64,000 nt of DNA from Rhodanobacter sp. (GTDB taxonomy: Bacteria > Pseudomonadota > Gammaproteobacteria > Xanthomonadales > Rhodanobacteraceae). Of the stretch, positions 48,255 to 57,664 are shown piece after piece. The position numbers and the translations under genes were made by a program. The stretch lies in the NCBI GenBank assembly GCA_004298045.1, contig SCRM01000011.1, forward strand, positions 1 to 64,000, given 5' to 3'. The notes under the pieces are model-generated. The model did no database searches and was not told the origin of the DNA. It was given only the letters and a program-made list of their open reading frames with translations. Each line of letters opens with the position of its first letter. Position 1 is the first letter of the stretch.

Positions 48255-49216
48255 AGACCTTCTATTGGCTGGTCAAGCGCGAGTTATGGGAGCACCGCGG
48301 CGGGTTCTTCTGGACCCCGGTCATCATCGGCGGCATCTTCCTGCTGCTGAACCTGATGGGCATCATCACCGGCGAAGTGCTGGGCGGAAGCACCCGCTTC
48401 AACATCGCGTTCGGCGGCGAAGGCAACAACATGCGTCTGCTGACCCGCAACCTGGACCAGCAGTCGATGACTGCTGTCGGCGCGGGGCTGGACATGGCGA
48501 TGTACTCGCCCACCATCATCATCGGCATGGTGCTGGGCTTCGTGGTGTTCTTCTATTGCCTCGGCGCACTGTACGACGACCGTCGCGACCGCAGCCTGCT
48601 GTTCTGGAAATCGCTGCCGGTCTCCGACACCGCGACGGTGCTGTCCAAGGTAGTCGCCGCAACCGTGGTCGCCCCGGCCATCGCAGTGGTGGTGGGCACC
48701 CTCACCGGCATCGCGATGCTGCTGATGTTCGCCCTCGCGCTGTCGTTCCATGGCGTCAGCGTCTGGCACCTGCTGACCCTGTCGCATCCGCTGCAGGTGA
48801 TCGCCAACCTGATCGGTTCGATCCCGCTGTACCTGCTATGGGCGCTGCCGTCGATCGGCTGGCTGATGCTGTGCTCGGCGTGGGCCCGCAGCAAGCCGTT
48901 CCTGTGGGCCGTGGCGCTGCCGGTGGCGGTCGGCATCGTGCTCGGCTGGTTCAACCTGCTCGGCACCATCACCCTGCAGAACAGCTGGTATTGGCGCGAG
49001 GTGCTGCTCCGCATCCTGTTCAGCGTGTTCCCCGGCGGCTGGTACGCCAAAATCCCGCACGTCGGCGGCAACAACCCCGCCGAGCTGTTGTCCAGCGTGG
49101 GCGTAATGCATTCCTACGCAGTCCTGGGCTCGGTGAACCTCTGGGTCGGCGTCGCCACCGCCATCGCCATGCTTGCCGGCGCCATCTGGTTCCGCCGCTG
49201 GCGCGACGACACCTGA
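48251..49216 (+). CDS. ABC transporter permease, YtrC/D-like
   Basis: A 321-residue inner-membrane protein with about six membrane helices: one near residues 22-42 (PVIIGGIFLLLNLMGIITG), a pair near 85-170, a pair near 190-230, and the last near 290-315 (WVGVATAIAMLAGAIWF). A soluble segment (GSTRFNIAFGGEGNNMRLLTRN) follows the first helix. The DDRRDRSLLFWKSLPVSD motif is the ATPase-contact loop seen in ABC-2 type permeases. No ABC solute-binding protein is present, so export or membrane-substrate handling is more likely than import. Confidence 0.88.
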   Translation: MKTFYWLVKRELWEHRGGFFWTPVIIGGIFLLLNLMGIITGEVLGGSTRFNIAFGGEGNNMRLLTRNLDQQSMTAVGAGLDMAMYSPTIIIGMVLGFVVFFYCLGALYDDRRDRSLLFWKSLPVSDTATVLSKVVAATVVAPAIAVVVGTLTGIAMLLMFALALSFHGVSVWHLLTLSHPLQVIANLIGSIPLYLLWALPSIGWLMLCSAWARSKPFLWAVALPVAVGIVLGWFNLLGTITLQNSWYWREVLLRILFSVFPGGWYAKIPHVGGNNPAELLSSVGVMHSYAVLGSVNLWVGVATAIAMLAGAIWFRRWRDDT

Positions 49217-49252
49217 CATCCGACCACCGCTTGCGATCGGGGAGAACCGACC

Positions 49253-49930
49253 ATGAAAACCAATGCCCTCACGAGCCACCTGTTTGCCTTCGCCCTGCTG
49301 CTGCCGCTGGCCGCCTGCAGCCAGTCCGAACCGGCCGACCCCGGCACGACATCGGGAAGTTCCGCCGCTGCGCCGGAACCCTACCTGGCCCAGAAGATCC
49401 ACGAAGGCATGAACAAGGCCCGGCAAGAGTTGGCCACCCGGGACATCGACATCAACAACGTGCATGTCGGCCATGATGACGACCGCCGCGACAAGCTGCC
49501 CAAGGCGGTCATCACCCCGCAGGGCGATCTGCTGATCGCCGGCAGGAAAGTGGATGCCACGCCGGCGCAGCGCGCCCTGCTGCTGGACTACCGCCAGCAG
49601 ATCATCGGCATCGCCGAAGCCGGCATGGACATCGGCGAACGCGGTGCCAGTCTCGGCATGGGTGCCGCGAAGCAGGCGATCGTCGGTGCGCTCTCCGGCA
49701 AGGACGACAAGCAGATCGAGGCCGCCATCCACCCGCAGGCCGAACAGATCAAGGCCGCCGCCATGGCATTGTGCAAGCGGCTGCCGCGGCTGCGGGCTTC
49801 GCAGCAGCAACTTGCCACCGACCTGCCTGCCTTCAGGCCCTACGCCACCATGACGCAGAAGGATGTCGACGATTGCGGCAAGGACGTCGACAAGGACGGC
49901 AAGAAGGGGTTTGCGGTGTTCTCCGACTGA
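49253..49930 (+). CDS. DUF2884 family lipoprotein (YggN-like)
   Basis: A 225-residue lipoprotein. The signal peptide ends LPLAACSQSE, with Cys22 as the lipid site, then a Ser/Ala/Pro-rich spacer. The DUF2884/YggN domain (about residues 45-215) has PKAVITPQGDLLIAGRKVDATPAQRALLLDYRQQI and GKDDKQIEAAIHPQAEQIKAAAMALCKRLPRL. GGGGAGA precedes the ATG. It lies 36 bases after the permease and before a strong hairpin, so it may be the last gene of the YtrA operon or have its own promoter. Function is not known. Confidence 0.87.
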   Translation: MKTNALTSHLFAFALLLPLAACSQSEPADPGTTSGSSAAAPEPYLAQKIHEGMNKARQELATRDIDINNVHVGHDDDRRDKLPKAVITPQGDLLIAGRKVDATPAQRALLLDYRQQIIGIAEAGMDIGERGASLGMGAAKQAIVGALSGKDDKQIEAAIHPQAEQIKAAAMALCKRLPRLRASQQQLATDLPAFRPYATMTQKDVDDCGKDVDKDGKKGFAVFSD

Positions 49931-49950
49931 GCCGCCCCTCTCGGCAAACG

Positions 49951-49980
49951 AAACAGCCCGCCATTGGCGGGCTGTTTCTT
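49951..49980. terminator. Bidirectional terminator between the lipoprotein gene and fumC
   Basis: AAACAGCCCGCC pairs with GGCGGGCTGTTT over an ATT loop (49951-49977), followed by CTTGTT. The symmetry lets it serve the rightward lipoprotein gene and the leftward fumC, which ends at 50000. Confidence 0.82.
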
Positions 49981-49999
49981 GTTGCGGCCACGCAGCGCA

Positions 50000-51382
50000 T
50001 CACTTGCCGTGGATGCCGCCCTTGGTCAGCGCCAGCGGATCGAGCAGCTTGGACAACTCGGCCTTCGACAGGCCGGTGGTTTCCAGCGCCACGTCCATGA
50101 TCGGGCGGTGTTCCTTGTACGCCTTCTTTGCCGTGGCCGCGCCCTTCTCGTAGCCGATCACCGGGTTCAGCGCAGTGACCAGGATCGGGTTCATTGCCAG
50201 CGCCTGGTTCACGCGTTCCTTGTTCACCGTGAAGCCGGCAATCGATTTGTCGGCCAGGAGGCGCGAAACGTTGGCGAGGATGCGGATGGATTCGAGCAGG
50301 TTGTGCGCGATCAGCGGCAGCATCACGTTGAGCTGGAAGTTGCCGGCCTGACCAGCCACCGTGATCGCGGTGTCGTTGCCGATCACCTGCGCGGCCACCA
50401 TGGTCACCGCTTCGGGAATCACCGGGTTGACCTTGCCCGGCATGATGGACGAACCGGGCTGCAGCGCCGGCAGCGCGATCTCGCCGAGGCCGGCGAGCGG
50501 GCCGGAGTTCATCCAGCGCAGGTCGTTGGCGATCTTCATCATTGCCACCGCGAGCGTCTTCAGCGCGCCGGAAAGCTCCACCGCATCGTCCTGTGCAGCC
50601 ATGCCCTCGAACGGCACCGCCATCGCCTCGAAACGCACGCCGGTCAGCTTCTTGAGCTGCGCCGCCACCGCCGCACCGAACTTGGGATCGGCGTTGATGC
50701 CGGTGCCGACCGCGGTGCCACCCTGCGGCAGGCGCCGCAGGCGCACCAGCGCATCCTCGATGCGCGCGCTGGCCGAGCCGATCTGCGCCGACCAGCCGGA
50801 AAGCTCCTGGCCGAAGGTGATCGGCATCGCGTCCATCAGGTGCGTGCGACCGGTCTTCGCGGTGTTACGCAACTGGTGTGCGCGGCGGTCGATCGCCTTT
50901 TTCAATTGCTTCAGCGCCGGCAGCAACTGCTCGTGCGCGCTGAGCGCGGCACTGACGCGGATGGTGGTGGGGATCACGTCGTTCGAGCTTTGCCCGTAGT
51001 TGACGTGGTCGTTCGGGTGCACCTTGGTGCCCGCGGCCGCGGCAAGGTGCGCAATCACCTCGTTTGCGTTCATGTTGGTGCTGGTGCCCGAGCCGGTCTG
51101 GTAGATGTCGATCGGGAACTGCGCGTCGTATTCGCCACTGGCCACCGCCAGCGCGGCCTTGCGGATCGCCGCCACCTGGCCCTTCTTCAGGTGGCCGAGC
51201 GTCAGGTTCGCTTCGGCGGCGGCGACCTTGACCAGGCCGAGCGCGCGGATGAATTCGCGCGGCAGGTGCTGGCCGGAGATCGGAAAGTTGTCGATTGCGC
51301 GCTGGGTCTGCGCGCCATACAAGGCATCGGCAGGTACCTGCAGCTCGCCCATGCTGTCGTGTTCAATGCGGAAACCGCTCAT
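50000..51382 (-). CDS. fumC: Fumarate hydratase, class II
   Basis: A 460-residue iron-free fumarase that interconverts fumarate and malate in the TCA cycle, a tetramer of helical bundles. The family signature GSSIMPGKVNPV lies near residue 315. Further words are RIEHDSMGELQVPADALYGAQTQRAIDNFPIS, QTGSGTSTNMNANEVIAH, NYGQSSNDVIPTTIRVSAAL and GRTHLMDAMPITFGQELSGW. Class II is oxygen-stable, useful under oxidative stress. It is divergent from purB, a member of the same fold family, 107 bases away. Confidence 0.96.
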   Translation of the reverse strand: MSGFRIEHDSMGELQVPADALYGAQTQRAIDNFPISGQHLPREFIRALGLVKVAAAEANLTLGHLKKGQVAAIRKAALAVASGEYDAQFPIDIYQTGSGTSTNMNANEVIAHLAAAAGTKVHPNDHVNYGQSSNDVIPTTIRVSAALSAHEQLLPALKQLKKAIDRRAHQLRNTAKTGRTHLMDAMPITFGQELSGWSAQIGSASARIEDALVRLRRLPQGGTAVGTGINADPKFGAAVAAQLKKLTGVRFEAMAVPFEGMAAQDDAVELSGALKTLAVAMMKIANDLRWMNSGPLAGLGEIALPALQPGSSIMPGKVNPVIPEAVTMVAAQVIGNDTAITVAGQAGNFQLNVMLPLIAHNLLESIRILANVSRLLADKSIAGFTVNKERVNQALAMNPILVTALNPVIGYEKGAATAKKAYKEHRPIMDVALETTGLSKAELSKLLDPLALTKGGIHGK

Positions 51383-51402
51383 GCTCCAAACCCTTGCTCT
51401 GA

Positions 51403-52857
<1,455 letters not shown>

Positions 52858-52881
52858 ACGCGCGAGCTCGACCGCGGCCCT

Positions 52882-53823
52882 TCACTCGATCTCGTCCGAG
52901 CCTTCGTTCACGCCTTCAAACAGGAAGGTGGAGAGATAACGCTCGCCGGTATCCGGCAGCATCGCGAGGATCGCGCCGCCCGCCGGTGCGGTTTGCGCCA
53001 CCTGCAACGCCGCCGCCAGCGTGCCGCCGGAGGACAGCCCGGTGAAAATGCCTTCCCGCTGCGCCAACGCGCGCGAGGTGTCGCGCGCCAGCACGTCGTC
53101 GACGGTGACGATGCGGTCGACGACCTTGCTGTTCAGCACCTGCGGCAGGAAATCCGGCGTCCAGCCCTGGATCTTGTGCGACGCCCACGGCTTGCCGCCC
53201 AGCAGCGAGGCCCCGGCCGGCTCGGCGCCGATCACCGTGGTTTCCGGGCGCGCCACCTTGAGCACCTCGCCCACGCCAGTCAGCGTACCGCCCGTGCCCC
53301 AGCCGCTGACGAAGTAATCCAATCGGCGACCGGCGAAATCGCCGAGGATTTCCGCCGCCGTCGTCTGCCGGTGATACGCCGGGTTCGCCGGATTCTCGAA
53401 CTGGCTGGCGAGAAACCAGCCGTGCTTGCGCGCCAGCTCGCGCGCCTTCTCCACCATGCCGGTGCCGCGGATTGCCGCCGGCGTCAACACCACCCGGCCG
53501 CCATAGGCGCGGATCAGCTTGCGCCGTTCCACCGAAAACGTTTCGGTCATCACCGCCACGAACGGATAGCCACGCGCCGCGCACACGGCGGCGAGCGCCA
53601 CCCCGGTGTTGCCGGAAGTGGCTTCCACCACGGTCTGACCGGGCTGAAGTGCCCCGCGCTGCTCGGCGTCGAGAATGATCGCCAGCGCCAGGCGATCCTT
53701 GACCGAACCGGCGGGATTGAAGGCTTCCACCTTCACGTAGAGTTCGACGTGCTTCGGCGCCAGCCGATGCAGGCGAATGATCGGCGTGCGGCCGATGGTG
53801 TCGAGAATGCTGTCGTAGATCAT
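52882..53823 (-). CDS. cysK: Cysteine synthase A (O-acetylserine sulfhydrylase)
   Basis: A 313-residue PLP enzyme (fold type II) that makes cysteine from O-acetylserine and sulfide. The PLP lysine is Lys42 in NPAGSVKDRLAL, the phosphate-binding loop is GTGGTLTGVG, and the substrate loop TSGNTGVALA. The ATG at 53823 gives MIYDSILDTIGRTPIIRLHRL. It lies 64 bases after cysG in the same direction, with a CysB-like regulator upstream of that, so control by sulfur status is likely. Confidence 0.95.
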   Translation of the reverse strand: MIYDSILDTIGRTPIIRLHRLAPKHVELYVKVEAFNPAGSVKDRLALAIILDAEQRGALQPGQTVVEATSGNTGVALAAVCAARGYPFVAVMTETFSVERRKLIRAYGGRVVLTPAAIRGTGMVEKARELARKHGWFLASQFENPANPAYHRQTTAAEILGDFAGRRLDYFVSGWGTGGTLTGVGEVLKVARPETTVIGAEPAGASLLGGKPWASHKIQGWTPDFLPQVLNSKVVDRIVTVDDVLARDTSRALAQREGIFTGLSSGGTLAAALQVAQTAPAGGAILAMLPDTGERYLSTFLFEGVNEGSDEIE

Positions 53824-53887
53824 GGTCGGTCCTGGGTGACGTGGCGGAAATGTCGCGGGGATCGGAGATGACACGGGTAAAACGGCA

Positions 53888-55345
53888 TCAAGCCGGACAA
53901 TGGGCAAGCTCGTGGCCGGTCTGCAGGCGGCGCGCCGGCGGCACCGTGGCGGATTCGGCCAGAGGTGCGGCGCCAAACCACGCCAACTCGGTAGCCAGCC
54001 CGGCCACCGTACCAAGTATCAGCAGGGCCGGTGAATGCACTGCATGCGCCACGGCGCGCTCCGGCAGGTTGTCCAGCGTGCCGACGACCACGCGCTGGTC
54101 GGCCCGGGCACCGTTTTCAATCAACGCAAACGGTGTATCGGGCCGCCGCCCGCCGGCGAGCAGATGCGCGCGCAACGCGGGCAAGCCGGATACGCCCATG
54201 TACACCGCCAGCGTCTGCCGCTCCTGCGCCAACGCGCGCCAATCGAGCGTGTCCAGCGAATCGCGGCAATGTGCCGTCACGAAACGCACCGACTGCGCGT
54301 GGTCGCGATGGGTCAGTGGCACACCGGCGTGCGCGGCGCACGCCAGGGCGGCGGTCACCCCCGGTACCACCTCATAAGGAATGCCGTGCGCACGCAAAAA
54401 CTGCAGTTCCTCGCCGCCACGGCCAAACACGAACGGGTCGCCGCCCTTGAGCCGCACCACCCGCCTCCCGGCGCGTGCATGCCTGAGCAGCAGCGCGTGG
54501 ATGTCGTCCTGGCTGACCGAGCGGCCGCCTGCACGTTTGCCGACCTCAATGCGTTCGGCGTCGCGCCGCGCGAGATCCAGCACCTCGGGCGTAACCAAGT
54601 GGTCGTGCAGGATCACGTCGGCCTCGTTCAGCGCACGCAAGGCGCGCAGCGTCAGCAGGCCGGGATCACCCGGCCCCGCGCCGACCAGCACCACCAAGCC
54701 CGCATATGCGGGAGTAGCACCTTGCAGTGCCTGCGCCACCGCGGCTTGCACCTGCTCAAACCGTCCGCTGCGCACCAGCTGCGCGACCGGGCCACGGAAC
54801 AGCCACTCATAGAAGTGTCGGCGCACGGCAAGATCGGGGTACCTGCGGCGGATGCGCTTGCGCCATTGCGTTGCCAGCGTCGCGAGTGCACCGAGCGAAT
54901 GATCCAGCAGCGACTCCAGCCGCTCACGCACCAGCCGCGCCAGCATCGGCGCGCTACCGCCACTGGAGATCGCGATCACCAACGGTGAGCGATCGACCAC
55001 CGCCGGCACCTGAAAGCTCGACAGCGCAGCATCATCCACCACGTTCACGAACAGCCGCCGCAACGCCGCCAGATCCGCCACCCGCGCGTTCAACGCGCGG
55101 TCGGCAGTGGCGGCGATCACCAGCCACGCATGATCCAGCCAGTCGGGCGCGAACGCTGCCGCGCGATGGGCGATGCGGCCGCGCCGGGCCAGCCGCGCCA
55201 GCTCAGGGGTAAGCTCGGGTGCGCCCACCGTCACCTGCGCCCCGACCGCCAGCAGCGCCAGCGCCTTGCGTTCGGCCACCGCGCCGCCGCCAATCACCAG
55301 TACGGCGCGGTGGGACAGGTCGGCAAACAGCGGGTAGAGCTTCAT
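53888..55345 (-). CDS. cysG: Siroheme synthase CysG (fused three-function form)
   Basis: A 485-residue fused enzyme that makes siroheme, the sulfite/nitrite reductase cofactor. The N-terminal part (about residues 1-200) is precorrin-2 dehydrogenase/ferrochelatase: [22 protein letters not shown], the serine-containing [30 protein letters not shown] and a C-terminal helical bundle. The rest (about 215-460) is uroporphyrinogen III methyltransferase: [54 protein letters not shown]. It is divergent from cysB with an unusual octamer array and a promoter between them. Confidence 0.95.
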   Translation of the reverse strand: MKLYPLFADLSHRAVLVIGGGAVAERKALALLAVGAQVTVGAPELTPELARLARRGRIAHRAAAFAPDWLDHAWLVIAATADRALNARVADLAALRRLFVNVVDDAALSSFQVPAVVDRSPLVIAISSGGSAPMLARLVRERLESLLDHSLGALATLATQWRKRIRRRYPDLAVRRHFYEWLFRGPVAQLVRSGRFEQVQAAVAQALQGATPAYAGLVVLVGAGPGDPGLLTLRALRALNEADVILHDHLVTPEVLDLARRDAERIEVGKRAGGRSVSQDDIHALLLRHARAGRRVVRLKGGDPFVFGRGGEELQFLRAHGIPYEVVPGVTAALACAAHAGVPLTHRDHAQSVRFVTAHCRDSLDTLDWRALAQERQTLAVYMGVSGLPALRAHLLAGGRRPDTPFALIENGARADQRVVVGTLDNLPERAVAHAVHSPALLILGTVAGLATELAWFGAAPLAESATVPPARRLQTGHELAHCPA

Positions 55346-55467
55346 GGCAGGCTTCGCGCAACAGAATGATCACACGCTACGGGCAAGGTTCCCGCCGCCG
55401 GAAATGACTTTGCGCACGGTGATATGCCGCGCTGGCATGTCGGCCAGGCGCGCACAATTGAACAGAT

Positions 55468-55497
55468 TTCGAACGTCTATACGTCTAGACGTCCGAA
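55468..55497. promoter_or_regulatory. Palindromic octamer array between cysG and cysB, met-box-like
   Basis: Three adjoining octamers, GAACGTCT (55471-55478), ATACGTCT (55479-55486) and AGACGTCC (55487-55494), match the E. coli MetJ consensus AGACGTCT at 6, 7 and 7 of 8 positions. The whole block is also a near-palindrome: TTCGAACGTCTA (55468-55479) and TAGACGTCCGAA (55486-55497) agree at 11 of 12 positions. The array is overlapped by a promoter-like sequence pointing at cysB. The regulator is unknown; I do not know that this lineage has MetJ. Confidence 0.6.
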
Positions 55498-55513
55498 CAA
55501 AATGGCATATACA
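55486..55513 (+). promoter_or_regulatory. Candidate sigma-70 promoter of the CysB-like gene
   Basis: TAGACG (55486-55491) and TATACA (55508-55513) are separated by 16 bases. The -35 box is inside the octamer array, so a protein bound there would block it. The leader would be about 135 bases; it holds a 43-codon ORF that is probably not a gene, and I see nothing else in the 310-base gap. Confidence 0.5.
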
Positions 55514-55655
55514 CTTTGCCGCATGGTCTCCGTCAGCCACCCGCCACGCCTTGCCACTGGACGCACCGCGCCACGCCGGATGATGCGATGTATCGGTTTG
55601 TGTTCATCGCCTGGTACTTCCCGCCTTCCCCGCCGCTCGCATCCCACGGACTGAC

Positions 55656-56702
55656 ATGACTCTCACCCAATTGCGTTACCTGGTCGCCATTGCCGATTGC
55701 CGGCTGAACATCACCGCCGCCGCAGAGCACGTGCACGCCACCCAGCCCGGCGTGAGCAAACAGCTCAAGCAGCTGGAAGAGGAACTGGGCCTGCAATTGT
55801 TCGTGCGCAAGGGCAAAAGCCTGGATGCGATGACCGAGGCCGGCGCGCGGGTGATCGAACGCGCGCGCATCATCCTCGCCGAAGCGCTGAACATCCGCGC
55901 GATTGCCGCCAATCTGCGCAAGGAAACCCAGGGCGAGCTGCGCATCGCCACCACCCATACCCAGGCGCGCTTTGCCTTGCCCCCCTCGATTGCCGCGCTC
56001 AACCGGCACTACCCCGAAGTCAGCGTGCACCTGCAGCCGTGCGGCGACGCCGAAGTGCTGCCGCTGCTGGACAGCGGACGAGTCGACCTCGCCGTCATCA
56101 GTACCTCCGGCGGCGCCCCGAGCGGCGGCATCGCCTTGCCGGCATACCGTTGGAGCCGCGTGGTGCTGGTGCCGCAGGGGCACCCGTTGGCAACGCTCGG
56201 GCGCACCCCGACCCTGGCCGAGCTGGCCGCGCAGCCGCTGGTCAGCTACGACTCCTCGAAACGCCCGGAATCCTCGCTGCGGCGCGCGTTTGCCGCCGCC
56301 GGACTGACCCCGCAAATCGCGGTGACGGCAGCCGATGCCGACCTCATCAAGACCTACGTGCGCGCTGGTCTCGGGGTGGGCGTGCTGGCGGAAATGGCTT
56401 TGCAGCCAGAGGCCGACACCGATCTCGCCGTGGTGCGCGCGGATGCACTGCTGCCGCTGTGCACGACCTGGATCGTGCTGCGCCGGGACAGCGTGCTGCG
56501 CGATTACATGCTGGAGTGGATCGTGCAATTTGCGCCGCACCTCGACCGCAACGACGTGCGCCGCCTGTTGACCCTGGGCATCGTGCCGGAGACGCCGCCA
56601 AGCGTGCCCGATTGGCGCCACCGCCAGCTCGCCGAAGCGACCGCGCAAGTCGCCGCGCACCGACGCACCAGCGGCGCCCACGGCAACCGCGCACACGCCT
56701 GA
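55656..56702 (+). CDS. cysB: CysB-like LysR-family regulator of sulfur assimilation
   Basis: A 348-residue LysR-type activator. The HTH (about residues 1-65) reads MTLTQLRYLVAIADCRLNITAAAEHVHATQPGVSKQLKQLEEELGLQLFVRKGKSL, the CysB/Cbl pattern. The effector domain has ELRIATTHTQARFALPPSIAALNRHYPEVSVHLQ and ADADLIKTYVRAGLGVGVLAEMA, as in CysB, which binds N-acetylserine or sulfate. It is divergent from cysG and cysK, which CysB activates in E. coli. It has an extended C-terminal tail (RTSGAHGNRAHA) beyond the about 324 residues of E. coli CysB. The Shine-Dalgarno sequence is weak. Confidence 0.88.
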   Translation: MTLTQLRYLVAIADCRLNITAAAEHVHATQPGVSKQLKQLEEELGLQLFVRKGKSLDAMTEAGARVIERARIILAEALNIRAIAANLRKETQGELRIATTHTQARFALPPSIAALNRHYPEVSVHLQPCGDAEVLPLLDSGRVDLAVISTSGGAPSGGIALPAYRWSRVVLVPQGHPLATLGRTPTLAELAAQPLVSYDSSKRPESSLRRAFAAAGLTPQIAVTAADADLIKTYVRAGLGVGVLAEMALQPEADTDLAVVRADALLPLCTTWIVLRRDSVLRDYMLEWIVQFAPHLDRNDVRRLLTLGIVPETPPSVPDWRHRQLAEATAQVAAHRRTSGAHGNRAHA

Positions 56703-56729
56703 AGCACGACACTTCGCTCCCCGCCAACG

Positions 56730-56751
56730 CGCACCGGTACGCCGGTGCGCA
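56730..56751 (+). terminator. Hairpin after cysB, terminator-like
   Basis: GCGCACCGG pairs with CCGGTGCGC around a TACG loop, followed by ATTTCTT. It lies 28 bases after the cysB stop. The T-tract is short, so termination may be partial. Confidence 0.6.
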
Positions 56752-56876
56752 TTTCTTCGCACGCAAGCATTGCGGCATGATGACGCGCTTGCCGCCCATG
56801 TCGATATACAGGCGGCTTATTTCCCGCCCGCATGCGCTCGTGCTGACATGCCTGCGCCCCATGTCGGCGAGTCGCG

Positions 56877-57626
56877 ATGAGTCCATTGCCCGAATTCCTG
56901 GTTTTCACGCTGGTTGGCGCTGCCGCGCAGCTCGTCGACGGCGCGCTCGGCATGGCCTATGGCGTCACCTCGGCCGGGTTGCTGCTTGGCCTCGGCATGC
57001 CGCCGGTGATGGCCAGCGCCAGTGTGCATTACGCCGAAACCTTCACCTGCGGTGCCTCGGGCATCAGCCACCTGCTCGCCGGCAACGTGCGCAAGCGGCT
57101 ATGCCTGACGCTGGCCATCCCGGGCGTCATCGCTGCGCTGCTTGGCGTCTGGCTGGCGGTGCACCTGCCGTCGGCATGGATGCGCGCCATCCTTGCGCCA
57201 TACCTGCTTGGCATGGGGGTGTTCCTGCTGGCTCGCAGCTCGCGGCCGGCCGGCCTCCTCACCGAGCCGCCGCGCGGCACCTCCGTCCTCGGCGGCTTCG
57301 CCGGATTCCTGGATGCGATTGGTGGCGGCGGCTGGAGCGCAATCACCGCCACCACGCTCATGGCGCGCGGGCTTCAGCCGCGCGTGGTGATCGGCAGCGT
57401 GCACCTGGCCAAGAGCATGGTGAGCATCGCCGCCAGCATCGGGTTTCTCTACAGCATCGGCACGGGCCACGTGGTCGCCGTGCTCGGCCTGATCCTCGGC
57501 GGCGTGCTGACCGCGCCGTTTGGCGCGTATTTCATCAAGCGCATCCCGGCACGCGCCGCCACTTGGCTGGCCGGGCTCGCCGTACTTGCGCTGGGCGTCA
57601 ACAATGTCGTGCGAATCTTGATCTGA
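56877..57626 (+). CDS. TauE/SafE family sulfite/sulfonate exporter
   Basis: A 249-residue inner-membrane protein with eight hydrophobic segments. The TauE/SafE words are LVGAAAQLVDGALGMAYGVTSAGLLLGLG and FLDAIGGGGWSAITATTLMARG; the duplicated glycine-rich half-motif (GALGMAYG; GGGGWS) is the family hallmark. Members export sulfite, sulfoacetate or related anions, or import sulfate/taurine-linked compounds. The location beside cysB, cysG and cysK fits a sulfur role. A 174-base gap holds the cysB hairpin, and no clear promoter was found. Confidence 0.87.
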   Translation: MSPLPEFLVFTLVGAAAQLVDGALGMAYGVTSAGLLLGLGMPPVMASASVHYAETFTCGASGISHLLAGNVRKRLCLTLAIPGVIAALLGVWLAVHLPSAWMRAILAPYLLGMGVFLLARSSRPAGLLTEPPRGTSVLGGFAGFLDAIGGGGWSAITATTLMARGLQPRVVIGSVHLAKSMVSIAASIGFLYSIGTGHVVAVLGLILGGVLTAPFGAYFIKRIPARAATWLAGLAVLALGVNNVVRILI

Positions 57627-57664
57627 GCCCCATGCGCGGCGATCCGCGCCACTACACTGCGCGG

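Noticed and set aside
55523-55654. 43-codon ORF in the cysB leader, ending two bases before the cysB start
   Set aside because: Weak composition (many Arg, Ser, Pro), no ribosome-binding site and nearly leaderless from the proposed promoter; a leader peptide cannot be excluded but is not supported.
55697-57664. Upstream two-thirds of the long plus-strand ORF that ends at 58876
   Set aside because: Only the part from 57665 is a gene (roxA). The rest is another frame of cysB and the TauE gene.
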